A DNA stretch of 64,000 bases from Methylosinus sp. PW1 (GCF_000745215.1 NZ_JQNK01000004.1:126501-190500); one strand, 5' to 3'; counted from the stretch's first letter, positions 1 to 8,542 are shown. Notes: generated by a model not told the origin, from the letters alone. Translations and numbers: made by a program.

Positions 1-2
1 TC

Positions 3-236
3 GACGTCTCGGCGCGCCTGCTGGTCGGCGAGAGCGGGGGCAGGGTCGCCGTGCCGCAGGATATCTCGCTCGATCTCCTCGCCGCGGATGGATCGAATGG
101 CGCTTTGCGAGCGGTGGCGCGCTTCGAGCCGGACGGCGCCTCCACCGGCTCCATTCTCTCTTTTGTAAGGGAGGGCGCGCGCTATGACGTGCGCGTCGAC
201 TGGTTCAGCGGAAAGGTCTCGGTCGATGCGCCATGA
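3..236 (+). CDS. gspH: Type II secretion minor pseudopilin GspH, C-terminal part (5' truncated by window edge)
   Basis: The frame is open from the first bases and ends at TGA 234-236. Only about 77 residues of the C-terminal beta-rich globular part are present, so the prepilin peptidase signal lies outside the window. Identification rests mainly on position: it directly precedes and overlaps gspI (ATG at 226) in an operon that goes on to gspJ, K, L, M and an N-like gene. The residues seen (for example RYDVRVDWFSGKVSV) fit a GspH C-terminus but would be weak alone. In the family this minor pseudopilin belongs to the periplasmic pseudopilus that pushes folded exoproteins through the secretin. 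Confidence 0.6.
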   Translation, partial: DVSARLLVGESGGRVAVPQDISLDLLAADGSNGALRAVARFEPDGASTGSILSFVREGARYDVRVDWFSGKVSVDAP

Positions 237-645
237 CCGAGCCTCACGCCGGGCGGGCTTCACCCTCATCGAGGCGTTGGCGGCGCTCGCCGTTCTGGCG
301 GCCTTCGCCGCCGCGCTCGGCCCGCAGCTTTTCCACGCGCGCGGCGCGCTCGCCAAAGGCAAGGGGCGCGTCGCCGCCGATGCGCTGCTGCGCTCGCTCA
401 TCGCGGCGCCTTTCGATCGCACCGGGTCGCTCGATGCGCGGGAAGGTGAAACCGGCGGCTTTCGCTGGCGCGTCACCGTCGAGCCGATCTCTCTCGAGGC
501 GCCCGTGTTCGAAGAAGCGTCGGCGGCGAAGGACAAAGACGGAGCCGATGCACGCAAATGGTCGGCCTACCGCGTCGAGGCGCGCGTCGCCTGGGGCGAT
601 CAGTCGGTCGCGGCGGAAACGATCCGCCTCGCGCTCGTTCATTAG
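226..645 (+). CDS. gspI: Type II secretion minor pseudopilin GspI
   Basis: About 139 residues. It begins with a short basic leader (MRHDRASRRAG) followed by the prepilin peptidase site G-FTLIEALAAL and a hydrophobic helix, the hallmark of type IV pilin-like pseudopilins. The Glu at +5 after the cleavage site is present. I chose ATG 226 because it puts the cleavage Gly at residue 11. An upstream in-frame ATG at 184 lies deep inside gspH. GspI forms the tip complex of the pseudopilus with GspJ and GspK in the inner membrane and periplasm. The gene overlaps gspH by 11 bases and is followed after 20 bases by gspJ. Confidence 0.85.
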   Translation: MRHDRASRRAGFTLIEALAALAVLAAFAAALGPQLFHARGALAKGKGRVAADALLRSLIAAPFDRTGSLDAREGETGGFRWRVTVEPISLEAPVFEEASAAKDKDGADARKWSAYRVEARVAWGDQSVAAETIRLALVH

Positions 646-665
646 GCGTATTCGGGAGGAAGGCC

Positions 666-1439
666 TTGGAAGCTCGTGCGGACAAAGGACGACGCGGAGG
701 TTTCACTCTCGTCGAGACTCTGGCCGCGCTCGCGGTGACCACGTCGATCATCGTCGGCGCGGCCACGCTGACCCACCACGTCGTCTTTCATTTCGACCAT
801 GGGGCGCGCGGCGTCGATGACGCCGAACGTTTCGCCCTCGCCATGGAGCGTCTCGCCCGCGATTTCGGCGCGGCGAGCTATGCGACGTTGAAGCCGACCG
901 GAGCGGCGACGCGCAGCGCCCCTGCGCCCGGCGCCGCGCCGGGCAAGACTCGGGAGGAGCCGCCGGCTCCGGTCGCCTTCGATGGCGCCGCCGAAAGGCT
1001 CGTCTTCGTGACATCGAGCGCGGTCGGCGTGCGGGCGGCGCGGGAGGAGATCGTCACGCTTTTGGTCGAGTCCGTGGGCGAAGACGGCGCGCGTCTCGTC
1101 CGGCGGCGCACGCCGTGGCTCGGGCCGCGCGTGGGCCTCGACGACGGGCCGGCGCAAGACCTCGTCGTTCTGCTCGAGGGGCGTTTCGACATATCCTTCG
1201 CCTATGGGCGCTTCGAGCAAGGGGCTACGAGCTGGAGCGTCGACTGGCGCGGCGAGACGGAACTGCCGCGCCTCGTTCGCCTCGATCTGCGGGACAAGGA
1301 CACGGGAGAACGGCTCTTTCCGGGAGCGGAGTTCGTTCTGCGCGCCGACGCGCCGGCCGCCTGCGCGAACGCGGATTCGAAATGTCTTCCCGCCAGGAGG
1401 AGAGAGCCGGAGGCGCCGCCGCGGCGAACGCCGACGTGA
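666..1439 (+). CDS. gspJ: Type II secretion minor pseudopilin GspJ
   Basis: About 257 residues. The N-terminus shows a basic leader, the cleavage motif GG-FTLVETLAALAV and a hydrophobic helix, as in prepilins. Further on are the long stretch around AERFALAMERLARDFGAA and a beta-rich domain typical of GspJ. TTG 666 is preferred as start because a good ribosome site (GGGAGGAAGG, 653-662) lies just before it and the open frame upstream is the shadow of gspI. GspJ binds GspI and GspK at the tip of the pseudopilus. The stop overlaps the GTG proposed for gspK (GTGA), which suggests translational coupling. Confidence 0.85.
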   Translation: MEARADKGRRGGFTLVETLAALAVTTSIIVGAATLTHHVVFHFDHGARGVDDAERFALAMERLARDFGAASYATLKPTGAATRSAPAPGAAPGKTREEPPAPVAFDGAAERLVFVTSSAVGVRAAREEIVTLLVESVGEDGARLVRRRTPWLGPRVGLDDGPAQDLVVLLEGRFDISFAYGRFEQGATSWSVDWRGETELPRLVRLDLRDKDTGERLFPGAEFVLRADAPAACANADSKCLPARRREPEAPPRRTPT

Positions 1440-2341
1440 AGACCGCTCGCCGTCTTCGATCGCGCAGGGGCGTCGTCCTCGTCGCCGTTCTGTGGATGAT
1501 CGCGCTGCTCTCGGCGCTCGCAATGGCGGCCTCGACGAGCTTGCGCAGCTTCGCGGGACTGCTGGCGATCGATCGCGACCGCGTTCAGGCCGAGGCGCTG
1601 ATCGGCGCGGGCGTCGAGGTCGGGGCCGATCTGCTGCTCAAATATGGCGGCAGGCCTCTGCTTCCGGTGGAGACGCGCTTTTCCCTGCGAAGCGGGGAGG
1701 GGCGCGTCCGGATGAGCGACGAGCTCGGCCGGATCGACATCAACAAGGCGCCGGTCGAGACGCTCGCGTCTCTGTTCGTCGGTCTTGCCGCAGAGGATGC
1801 CGAGACGGTCGCGCGCGCCATCGTGCGCTGGCGGGATCCGGCCGATGCGTCCGAGGCGCCGAAGCCGGCGCAAAAACCCGAGACTACCCAGCCACGCCAT
1901 TTCGAGCGGACATTCTCCAACGTCGATCAGTTGGCGCAAATCCCCACAGTGCCCGCCGAATATGCGACCCTCATCGCGCCTTTCGTCACTGTCTTCGGCG
2001 AGGAGACGGTGAATGCCACGACGGCCTCCGCTGAAGTGTTGCGCTTGCTGCCGCAGATGACCGAGGCGCGCGTCGAGCGGCTGCTGGAGGCGCGCGCGAC
2101 AGGACGGCTCGAAGCGGGGGAGAGCGAACGAATTCTCGGTCCCTCGGCACGCTACGCCAAGCCCGCGGGCCGCAGCGTCGCTCGGCTGGAAATCGCAGTC
2201 GCGCTCGCCGACGGCTTTTCCTCGGAGGCCGAGGCGATCATCGTCGTGCTTCCGAACGACAGGGAGCCCTTTCGCATTCTTGCTTTTCGGCAATCGCCTC
2301 GGGCGACGGCCTATGCCGAAACCTATTCCCGGAGAGAATGA
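1436..2341 (+). CDS. gspK: Type II secretion minor pseudopilin GspK
   Basis: About 301 residues. A basic leader (KTARRLRSRRG) precedes a hydrophobic segment (VVLVAVLWMIALLSALA), the K-type prepilin signal that lacks the usual Phe after the Gly. The large alpha-helical insertion typical of GspK is represented by INKAPVETL and the following helices. GTG 1436 is chosen because it gives a normal short leader and a 4-base overlap with gspJ. An ATG at 1382 is in frame and would give an unusually long 30-residue leader; neither start has a strong ribosome site. GspK caps the pseudopilus. gspL starts at the next base after the stop. Confidence 0.85.
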   Translation: MKTARRLRSRRGVVLVAVLWMIALLSALAMAASTSLRSFAGLLAIDRDRVQAEALIGAGVEVGADLLLKYGGRPLLPVETRFSLRSGEGRVRMSDELGRIDINKAPVETLASLFVGLAAEDAETVARAIVRWRDPADASEAPKPAQKPETTQPRHFERTFSNVDQLAQIPTVPAEYATLIAPFVTVFGEETVNATTASAEVLRLLPQMTEARVERLLEARATGRLEAGESERILGPSARYAKPAGRSVARLEIAVALADGFSSEAEAIIVVLPNDREPFRILAFRQSPRATAYAETYSRRE

Positions 2342-3391
2342 ATGCCGCGCTTCGGTCTTCTCGTCCGCTGGACGGATGTCCTATGTGGCCTCGTCTTGCA
2401 AGTCGCCGAAATGCGACGCAATCGCAATATGTTGCGCGTCACGCGCTCCGACGGACAAGTTTTGATTCGCGCCGGCGCTGGTCCCGACGCGCCGCTCGTC
2501 GCCGCCGTGACGGTGGGCCAAAGGCCGCCGGACGAGGTTCTGCGACGCGCGAGCGATGGCTTCCTCGTGCTCGAATGGCCGCGCGACAAGACGATCACGC
2601 GTACCCTGGGGCTGCCGGCGCAAGCGCGTGAATTTCTCGCTGGCGTCATCACCAACCAGCTCGATCGTCTCTCGCCTTGGCCGGTCGGCCAGATTCTCCA
2701 CAGCCATGTGGCGACGCCGCAGGCGGATTCGAGCCGACTGGCGGTGCGGGTGCTGATCGCACGGCAAGCCGATGTCGACGCCGCGCGGGCCGAGCTCGCC
2801 GAAATGGGTCTCAATGTCGATCGAGTCGAGAGCGCTCCCGACGCCGGGGAGGAGCCTGTCGCCTTCTGGTCGAGCAGAGCGTCGCAAGGCGACGCGGCCT
2901 CGCGTCGGCGTTTGCGCCTTTTCATCGGCGGCGCCGCCGCCTACGTCGCGATTTGCGTGCTGATCGTCGTGGCGGGCTCGATCGTCACGAACGCGCTTCA
3001 GGAGGAGACGCAAGCGCTCACCGCTCGCACGCACGCGCTCCAAAAACGCGCCGACGCCGCCAAAAATCCGGGCGCAATCCAGGCATTGCAACCGCCGGAG
3101 CGCGCCTGGATATGGAAAGAGGCGTCGACGCCCGTCGTCGCGCTCGTCGACGCATTGTCGCGCGCCATTCCCGACGACGCCTATCTGGAAAGCCTTTCCG
3201 TGGAGGCAGGCAAGCTGCGCATTTCGGGACTCGCCGCCGACGCGCCGCCGCTCATCGACGCCCTCGAGAAAACCGGTCGCTTCTTCGATGCGCGCTTCTC
3301 CGCCTCGACGACGCGCGCCTCCGACGGCAGGCTGTTTCGCTTCGGCATAGAGGCCAATCTCGCCGCGGGCGCGACGAAGAAAGGAAAGTGA
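2342..3391 (+). CDS. gspL: Type II secretion inner-membrane assembly protein GspL (PilM/PilN-like)
   Basis: About 349 residues. The N-terminal cytoplasmic part (about 1-185) includes LPAQAREFLAGVITNQLDR and SPWPV, typical of GspL/PilM-type cytoplasmic domains. One membrane helix lies near residues 195-218 (IGGAAAYVAICVLIVVAGSI). A coiled segment and a PilN-like periplasmic ferredoxin-like domain follow (IPDDAYLESLSVEAGKLRISG). In the family GspL couples the GspE ATPase to the inner-membrane platform and contacts GspM. The start directly abuts the gspK stop with a GGAGAG ribosome site at 2331-2336. It is slightly shorter than many gammaproteobacterial GspL proteins. Confidence 0.75.
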   Translation: MPRFGLLVRWTDVLCGLVLQVAEMRRNRNMLRVTRSDGQVLIRAGAGPDAPLVAAVTVGQRPPDEVLRRASDGFLVLEWPRDKTITRTLGLPAQAREFLAGVITNQLDRLSPWPVGQILHSHVATPQADSSRLAVRVLIARQADVDAARAELAEMGLNVDRVESAPDAGEEPVAFWSSRASQGDAASRRRLRLFIGGAAAYVAICVLIVVAGSIVTNALQEETQALTARTHALQKRADAAKNPGAIQALQPPERAWIWKEASTPVVALVDALSRAIPDDAYLESLSVEAGKLRISGLAADAPPLIDALEKTGRFFDARFSASTTRASDGRLFRFGIEANLAAGATKKGK

Positions 3392-3948
3392 GCGTGTCCA
3401 TCGACTTCGAGCTCGATCGCGAACAGAGCCTCGCGCTCGGCGGGCTCGCGCTGCTCTTTCTCCTTTGCAGCGCGGCGGCGACCGTCTCGATTTGCGCATG
3501 GAACGACGCCGCGGAAGAGGCCGCCCAGCGACGCGCCATACTTGCACAGGCGGAGACGGCGCAGCGCCGAGGCGGGCCGGGCGGGACGCACGCTGCGATC
3601 GCGCCGGAGGCGGCCTTTCTAGCGGCGCCGACCGAAGGGCAGGCGAGCGCCCTGTTGCAGGCTCACGTCACACGGCTCGTCACCGCGCGACGCGCCAGCG
3701 TCGCGTCTTCCACGACGCGGCCGGCGACGCGCGACGACGTCCCCGACGTCGTGCGACTGAGGGTAATGTTCGACATGGAGCTTTCGGCTTTGCAGGCGAT
3801 GCTGTACGAGCTGGAGACAGGGACTCCCTATGTGTTCGTCGACGCATTCGTCGTTTCGCCGCAACGCGGCGCTCGAGACGCAGCGGACCAGCCGCATTTG
3901 CGCGTCACATTGGATCTGAGAGCCCTCTGGCGCAGAATTCGCACATGA
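3388..3948 (+). CDS. gspM: Type II secretion inner-membrane protein GspM (subtype b-like)
   Basis: About 186 residues. One N-terminal membrane helix (LALGGLALLFLLCSAAATVSICAW) is followed by a periplasmic ferredoxin-like domain in which VVRLRVMFDMELSALQAMLYEL is typical of short GspM proteins. GTG 3388 overlaps the gspL stop (GTGA) and has AAAGGAAA just upstream; a second in-frame GTG lies at 3394. In the family GspM is the membrane partner of GspL in the assembly platform. The assignment rests on membrane topology, order in the operon and this motif. It overlaps the next gene by ATGA. Confidence 0.7.
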   Translation: MSVSIDFELDREQSLALGGLALLFLLCSAAATVSICAWNDAAEEAAQRRAILAQAETAQRRGGPGGTHAAIAPEAAFLAAPTEGQASALLQAHVTRLVTARRASVASSTTRPATRDDVPDVVRLRVMFDMELSALQAMLYELETGTPYVFVDAFVVSPQRGARDAADQPHLRVTLDLRALWRRIRT

Positions 3949-4409
3949 AGAAAAAGCTATCCATAATCCTTCTTGTTTCGGTGTGTGGCGTCGCGAGCTC
4001 CCAGCAGATCGAGGAGCGCGCCAAGCTCAATCCGGTCGCACATCTCGAACTGAAGAATTTCGCGGAGACGCTACGGCGGCCGCTTTTCTCGGCGACGCGG
4101 CGTCCGCCTCCGTCGCCCCCTGCCGTTGTGCATCGCGAGGCGCCGCCGCCGCCTCCACCGGACCCGCCTCCTTTGACGCTGGTCGGCGTCTTGGCCGACG
4201 ACCAAGGCCCACGCGCTTTCGTGCGCACGAGTCCGACGGCCAAAATTCGCATTCTGCGGCAAGGCGAACAGGTCGAAAGTTGGACGGTGGTGGAGATCTG
4301 GCCGCAGCGAATTGTCATCGGCCGAGACACGCGCACCAGTGTCGTATCCATGTTCGCATCCAAAGTGCGTCAGCAAAACTCGGAGGCGGCGTCGTCCGCC
4401 AAGAACTGA
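3945..4409 (+). CDS. Type II secretion GspN/GspC-like small periplasmic protein
   Basis: About 154 residues. A hydrophobic N-terminus (KKLSIILLVSVCGVASSQQ) looks like a signal peptide or anchor. A Pro-rich linker (about residues 60-75, with runs of five and more prolines) is followed by a small beta-rich domain (LTLVGVLADDQGPRAFVRT, GEQVESWTVVEIWPQRIVI). That domain resembles the homology region of GspC and related N-like proteins, which contact the secretin. The ATG overlaps the gspM stop. It lacks the PDZ domain of full GspC proteins, so it may do the GspC job in a reduced system. Family is inferred from the beta domain and operon position. Confidence 0.6.
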   Translation: MKKKLSIILLVSVCGVASSQQIEERAKLNPVAHLELKNFAETLRRPLFSATRRPPPSPPAVVHREAPPPPPPDPPPLTLVGVLADDQGPRAFVRTSPTAKIRILRQGEQVESWTVVEIWPQRIVIGRDTRTSVVSMFASKVRQQNSEAASSAKN

Positions 4410-4563
4410 AAAAAAGATGGGCGGGCGGCGGCACGACGTTCGCATGCGCCTGCCGGCTCGTCGAGACGCCTCCAGCGGCATGTCTTGCGAATACTCCAAG
4501 ACAATTTGGCGAAAATTTCAGCAAGGCGACCGATAAAGCTGCGTTGGCGCCCGATCTTTCCAG

Positions 4564-4605
4564 TTGACGCGAAGTCAGTCCTGCGTGATGTAATTTGTGT
4601 AAATT
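4564..4605 (+). promoter_or_regulatory. Candidate promoter/operator upstream of exbB
   Basis: The 299-base gap 4410-4708 between the secretion operon and exbB contains TTGACG at 4564-4569 and, 19 bases later, TGTAAT at 4589-4594. An AT-rich inverted repeat (AATTT, 4-base spacer, AAATT) lies at 4592-4605. This is the only promoter-like spot I see in the gap. The spacing is longer than ideal, so it is tentative. The rest of the gap shows no gene. Confidence 0.25.
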
Positions 4606-4708
4606 GCGCGGCGTCGTTCGCTCGGAAGGCGATTTTTCCGACCGCGGCGGAAAGCATAGCGTCTGCCGGCATCGAAGGGGCGTGTCGTCGGCTGAGGAGA
4701 CCCGCATC

Positions 4709-5137
4709 ATGCAGATGGAATGGCTTTCGACGGCGATCGATTTCGGCGTCATCGGCCTCTTGGCCGCGCTCAGCGTCGTCGTCGTCGCTGTCGCATTGGA
4801 GCGCCTGTTTTTCTATCGCTCGATCGACATCGGCAGCTTCGCCAATGTCAAGGCGCTCGAGCTGGAATTGACCGAGCGGCTCGTCGTGATCGCCTCCGTC
4901 GCCTCTAACGCGCCCTATATAGGCCTGCTCGGCACGGTGCTCGGCATCATGCTCACTTTCTACAATATGGGCCTCGACGCGTCGGCTGACGCTGGCAAGA
5001 TCATGGCCGGCCTCGCGCTCGCCCTGAAAGCGACGGCAGTCGGGCTCATCGTCGCCCTCGTGTCGGTGGTTTCCTACAACGCTCTTCTGCGCAAGACGAA
5101 GGTGCTGATCCTGAAATGGGAGATCGCCCATGGATGA
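4709..5137 (+). CDS. exbB: ExbB/TolQ-family proton channel subunit, short form
   Basis: About 142 residues. One N-terminal membrane helix ([25 protein letters not shown]), a short cytoplasmic loop, then two helices. The second carries the ExbB/MotA signature ([19 protein letters not shown]) and is followed by [18 protein letters not shown]. ExbB forms the inner-membrane pentamer that, with ExbD, uses the proton gradient to energise TonB. The protein is much shorter than E. coli ExbB, like the compact ExbB of some epsilonproteobacteria. ATG 4709 is preferred because GAGGAG lies at 4694-4699 and the membrane helix starts normally. The upstream in-frame ATG at 4595 adds a non-conserved tail. It overlaps exbD by 8 bases. 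Confidence 0.85.
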   Translation: MQMEWLSTAIDFGVIGLLAALSVVVVAVALERLFFYRSIDIGSFANVKALELELTERLVVIASVASNAPYIGLLGTVLGIMLTFYNMGLDASADAGKIMAGLALALKATAVGLIVALVSVVSYNALLRKTKVLILKWEIAHG

Positions 5138-5513
5138 GAAGCCTTTCGAGACGCTCAACGTCATTCCGCTCGTCGATGTGATGCTCGTGCTGCTCACAAT
5201 GGTGCTGACGACGGCGAATTTCGTCGCGACGGGTCGTATTCCCGTTTCGCTGCCGCAGGCCACGCAGGCGAAGGCGGAGAAGCAGAAGGACAGGACGATC
5301 GAGCTCGCCGCCGATGGGCGAATTTACTTCGACGGTCAGGCCACGACGAAGGAGGAGCTGCCGGGCCGGCTCACGGGCCTGCCGCCGGAGACGGGCTTTC
5401 TTATTCGCGCCGACCGCGCCGTCGCCCTTCAGAGCTTTATCGACGTCGCCGACATTCTGAAGAAGTCGAATTTCACCAAGATCGCCGTGCAGACCAAGGC
5501 CGGCGGAAAATGA
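5130..5513 (+). CDS. exbD: ExbD/TolR-family energy transducer
   Basis: 127 residues. A short cytoplasmic N-terminus leads into one membrane helix containing the conserved proton-pathway Asp ([17 protein letters not shown], Asp at residue 16). The periplasmic domain shows the usual ExbD pattern ([39 protein letters not shown]). It works in the ExbB-ExbD complex that drives TonB. It starts inside the end of exbB and is followed 9 bases later by tonB, so the three genes form one operon. Confidence 0.9.
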   Translation: MDEKPFETLNVIPLVDVMLVLLTMVLTTANFVATGRIPVSLPQATQAKAEKQKDRTIELAADGRIYFDGQATTKEELPGRLTGLPPETGFLIRADRAVALQSFIDVADILKKSNFTKIAVQTKAGGK

Positions 5514-5522
5514 GGAATTGCG

Positions 5523-6257
5523 ATGAGTTTGCAGGCGGCCGCCATTGCGGCGAACGACGGCAGGCGACGAACCCGCTTCACGATTTATCATGGCCTCTCG
5601 GCGTCGCTCGTTCTGCACGCGCTCCTGTCGCTGCCGTATCTTCTCTCCCGCGTCGAGCCGGACGAGGATGATCGATCGACGCTCGTCTTCGAGATGGACG
5701 GCCTCGTCTCGGACGAGCAGGCCGATGAAAAGCTCCAGCAGGACACGGCCGGCCAGACGCAGCAGGCCGCCCAGAACGCCGTCCAGGCGCAGCCGACCTC
5801 GCCTTCCGAGCAGAAGCCGATCGAAGACGATGGCGCGCCGCTTCAGCCTGCTTCGATCGCGGTCTCGGCGATCGCGCCGGCGAAGCCGAAGCCCGCCGGC
5901 TCGACGCAGGTGAATGGCGCGGAGGACCAGCAGATCGCCCGCACGATCGCGCATCGCGAGCTGCCGGAGGAGACGCTGCTTCGGGCCTATGGCAGGCTGG
6001 TGTCCAAGAAGATTCACGGGCGGCTCGTCTATCCGGAGGAAGGGCGGCGCGCCGCCTGGCGCGGCGTGACGAAGGTGTCGTTCTTCATTTTGGAGAGCGG
6101 GCAGATTCGCTCCGACAGCGTGAATGTGGCGTCGAGCAGCGGCCAGCCGCGGCTCGACGCGGCCGCGATGCAGACTGTTCGCGCGAGCGCGCCCTTCGGT
6201 CCGCCGCCGCGGCCGATCACTTTCGCGATCGACGTCGTCTTCGGCCCCGAGCGTTGA
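5523..6257 (+). CDS. tonB: TonB-family energy transducer
   Basis: 244 residues. A cytoplasmic tail is followed by a membrane helix (YHGLSASLVLHALLSLPYLL, with the conserved SxxxH seen as SASLVLH). A Gln/Pro/Ala-rich periplasmic linker comes next, then a C-terminal domain with YPEEGRRAAWRGVTKVSFFIL and LDAAAMQTVRASAPFGPPP, typical of TonB. It transmits ExbBD energy to outer-membrane TonB-dependent receptors. The likely client in this window is the siderophore-type receptor at 39421-41661. Another possible client is a lost receptor whose C-terminal remnant lies near 8.6 kb. Confidence 0.85.
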   Translation: MSLQAAAIAANDGRRRTRFTIYHGLSASLVLHALLSLPYLLSRVEPDEDDRSTLVFEMDGLVSDEQADEKLQQDTAGQTQQAAQNAVQAQPTSPSEQKPIEDDGAPLQPASIAVSAIAPAKPKPAGSTQVNGAEDQQIARTIAHRELPEETLLRAYGRLVSKKIHGRLVYPEEGRRAAWRGVTKVSFFILESGQIRSDSVNVASSSGQPRLDAAAMQTVRASAPFGPPPRPITFAIDVVFGPER

Positions 6258-6761
6258 GCCGTCGAGGCGCCGAACACGAGGGCGGGACGATGTCCAACGA
6301 CAAGATCGACGCCGTATTGGCGCTTCGCAAAAAATTCTGAATGCGCAAAACGACCTGCTGTCTTAAATTTGAATGCGTCGTCCTGTCATGTCGACGGCGA
6401 CCCTCGAACTTCTCCCATTCTACGTTCGCGAGTCCGAGCGTGGGACAGGATGTCGCCTCGCGGATCGATGCGATAAATTTCCGAGAAGCCTTCCTGAAAC
6501 GTCGGCGCCTCGAGCAGTTGCGCGCGCTCGATGCCGAGCAGCAGGCAGCGCCGCATCGAATACGGCTGCCGATTCTCGAACGATGCGTTTCGACGACGTC
6601 TGGATCCAAAAGGATTTTTCCTGCGCCCTGCAAACCAAAGACGATGTAAAGTCTCTCGATCGTCCTTTCGGCGACCGCCGCCGACAATTGCAGATAGCAC
6701 TGTTCTCAAGCGGCCTTGCAGCCAGCCGCAGAACGCCGAGCGGAGCCCGTCACCGTTTGCG
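6258..6761. other. 504-base stretch without a confident gene
   Basis: Between tonB and the convergent rhodanese gene. It holds a 16-codon open frame (ATG 6290 to TGA 6340, MSNDKIDAVLALRKKF) close behind tonB. Minus-strand frames across 6400-6690 have fragments that look protein-like (IERAQLLEAPTFQEGF in one frame; AVAERTIERLYIVFGLQ in another), but no single frame is convincing. It may be a decayed gene. I see no terminator hairpin with a T-run. Confidence 0.3.
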
Positions 6762-8327
6762 CTATCTCACCACATGGAAATTCGCGACGCCGTCATTGGC
6801 GAGCTGCGCGACGAGCTGCAGCTCCCAATCGATATAAGCCTGCATCGCGTCCTGCGAATTGTCGACGCCTTCATAGGGACGCTTATAGCTGTCGTCCGGC
6901 TCGCTGAGCCATCGCGCATTCTCGGAGGTCAGGGCGCCGAAAGCCTGCGTTCCACCGGCGAGCGCGACCGCGCCGCGGGCCGCGACGATCTGCGCGCGCG
7001 CGAGATTGTCGAGCGCGGTCTCGCCGTCGGGAGAGACGAGCGCGATCCGCTTATCGCGCGGCAGCGTCGCGAGATCGCGCTCGAGATGCGCGAGCGCCGC
7101 CCAATAGGCTCCGGCGATATGACTGGCGCGATAGACGGGGCCGCGGGATAGATCGACGATCGTGAAATTATCGCGCCCGGAGACGAGCTCCTCTGGCGAG
7201 ATCGTCGCGCCCGGCGCCGCGACAATCGGCGGGCGTCGGCGCGGCGATGCGCCTCGCTCGGTCGCCGCGGCCGCTTGCGGCGAGAGAACGGCGGTCTCCC
7301 AGCCGAGTTGCGTCAGCCATGAAGCCGTCGACAGCGCGCGCGCTTCGAGATCGTCATAGAGAATGATCTTCGCGCCGCGCACAGCCACCCACTCATCGGT
7401 CGCCTGCACGAGCTGTCCGCCCGGAGCGGAACGAAACCCGGGCGCATGGCCCGCGGCATATTCTTCCGGCGAGCGCACGTCGAGCAGATAGAGAGTGCGT
7501 CTGTCTCTCGTGGCGAGCGCGGCCTCGTAGGCCTCGGCGTCGAGCGTCGCGACGCCGAGACGCGCGGCGCGGGCGCGCGTTCCGGCGAGCGCGCGCTCGT
7601 GCTGCTCCTTCCCGAGCGGAGGAAAGCGTCGCGTCTGTCCACGGTCGAGCGCCAGCCCATCGAGAGTCCAGCCGATCGTGCCATTGCGCAGCGCGGCGAC
7701 GCGATTGGGAATAGCGGCGTCGATGAGGCTCTGCGTCCCGATGATCGAGCGCGTGCGTCCGGCGCAATTGACGATGACGAGCGTGTTCGGAGACGGCGCT
7801 ATGTCGAAGACGCGCAAGGCGAGTTCTGCGCCCGGCACGCTGACCGCGTTCGGAATGCTCATCGTGTGATATTCCTCGAAGCGGCGCGCGTCGAGCACGA
7901 CGGCGTCGGCGCCCGCGCGAATGAGGCCCTCGACCTCGCGCGCGGAGAGCGACGGCGTGTGGCGAATGGATTCGACGAGCTCGCCAAAGGCTTTCGACAC
8001 GACATTGACGTCGCGGAACAGCTCGCCGACCTTTTGATAGGCCGAGAGGCCGCCCTCGAGCAGCGCCACATCCGAATAGCCTAGGCTCGAGAAACGGCGC
8101 GCAGCCTGTTCCGCAAATCCTTCGCCATCGTCATAGACGACGATTTTCGCCGAGAGACGCGGGGCGAGGTCATAGGCTCTGACCTCGACTTCGGAGAAGG
8201 GCAGCGAGACGGCGAAGAAAGGGTGCGCACGCGCATAAGGCCCTTCCTCGCGCGCGTCGAACACGGCGACCTCGTCGCGCGCGCGCCAGAGCGCCCTCAG
8301 CGCATGCGCGGAAATCTGCTCGACCAT
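6762..8327 (-). CDS. Four-domain rhodanese-like sulfurtransferase protein
   Basis: 521 residues, probably cytoplasmic (no signal peptide). Four rhodanese-like repeats lie at about 1-110, 125-245, 265-370 and 390-500. Each shows the family's Asp-Ala/Asp-Val-Arg and Gly-His/Ser-Ile start pattern (VAVFDAREE, AVVLDARRFEEYHTMSIPNA, LYLLDVRSPEEYAAGHAPG, FTIVDLSRGPVYRASHIAGA). Only the second has an active-site Cys (VNCAGRTRS, Cys188). The others carry DDGEG, DDLEA and SPDGE in the loop and are presumably catalytically inert. Rhodaneses move sulfane sulfur between donors and thiols. The gene is divergent from the sulfonate-type binding protein gene, which supports a role in sulfur metabolism. Confidence 0.8.
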   Translation of the reverse strand: MVEQISAHALRALWRARDEVAVFDAREEGPYARAHPFFAVSLPFSEVEVRAYDLAPRLSAKIVVYDDGEGFAEQAARRFSSLGYSDVALLEGGLSAYQKVGELFRDVNVVSKAFGELVESIRHTPSLSAREVEGLIRAGADAVVLDARRFEEYHTMSIPNAVSVPGAELALRVFDIAPSPNTLVIVNCAGRTRSIIGTQSLIDAAIPNRVAALRNGTIGWTLDGLALDRGQTRRFPPLGKEQHERALAGTRARAARLGVATLDAEAYEAALATRDRRTLYLLDVRSPEEYAAGHAPGFRSAPGGQLVQATDEWVAVRGAKIILYDDLEARALSTASWLTQLGWETAVLSPQAAAATERGASPRRRPPIVAAPGATISPEELVSGRDNFTIVDLSRGPVYRASHIAGAYWAALAHLERDLATLPRDKRIALVSPDGETALDNLARAQIVAARGAVALAGGTQAFGALTSENARWLSEPDDSYKRPYEGVDNSQDAMQAYIDWELQLVAQLANDGVANFHVVR

Positions 8328-8490
8328 AGCCTCTAACTCCCGATCTTTTCGGTAGGTTCATATGATGCGACGTCGACGAGAGCGCGACCTCTCGAGACGT
8401 CTTCGCCCGACATCATCACGCCTTCTATCCATCGATTTTGCAGCGCGCGCAAGCGGTCATGGCATAGCTTGACCGCGTCGGCGCCACAGG

Positions 8491-8501
8491 TCTATTCACT
8501 A
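8491..8501 (+). repeat. Direct repeat copy 1 (TCTATTCACTA)
   Basis: An 11-base element with one mismatch to the copy at 8791-8801, exactly 300 bases downstream. The two copies flank the TonB-receptor remnant. The second lies about 80 bases before the binding-protein gene, so they may be operator half-sites or duplicated promoter parts. Short enough to be chance. Confidence 0.3.
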
Positions 8502-8542
8502 ATTTTTGATCGCGTTTATATATTGATAGGGGCGCGACATGA

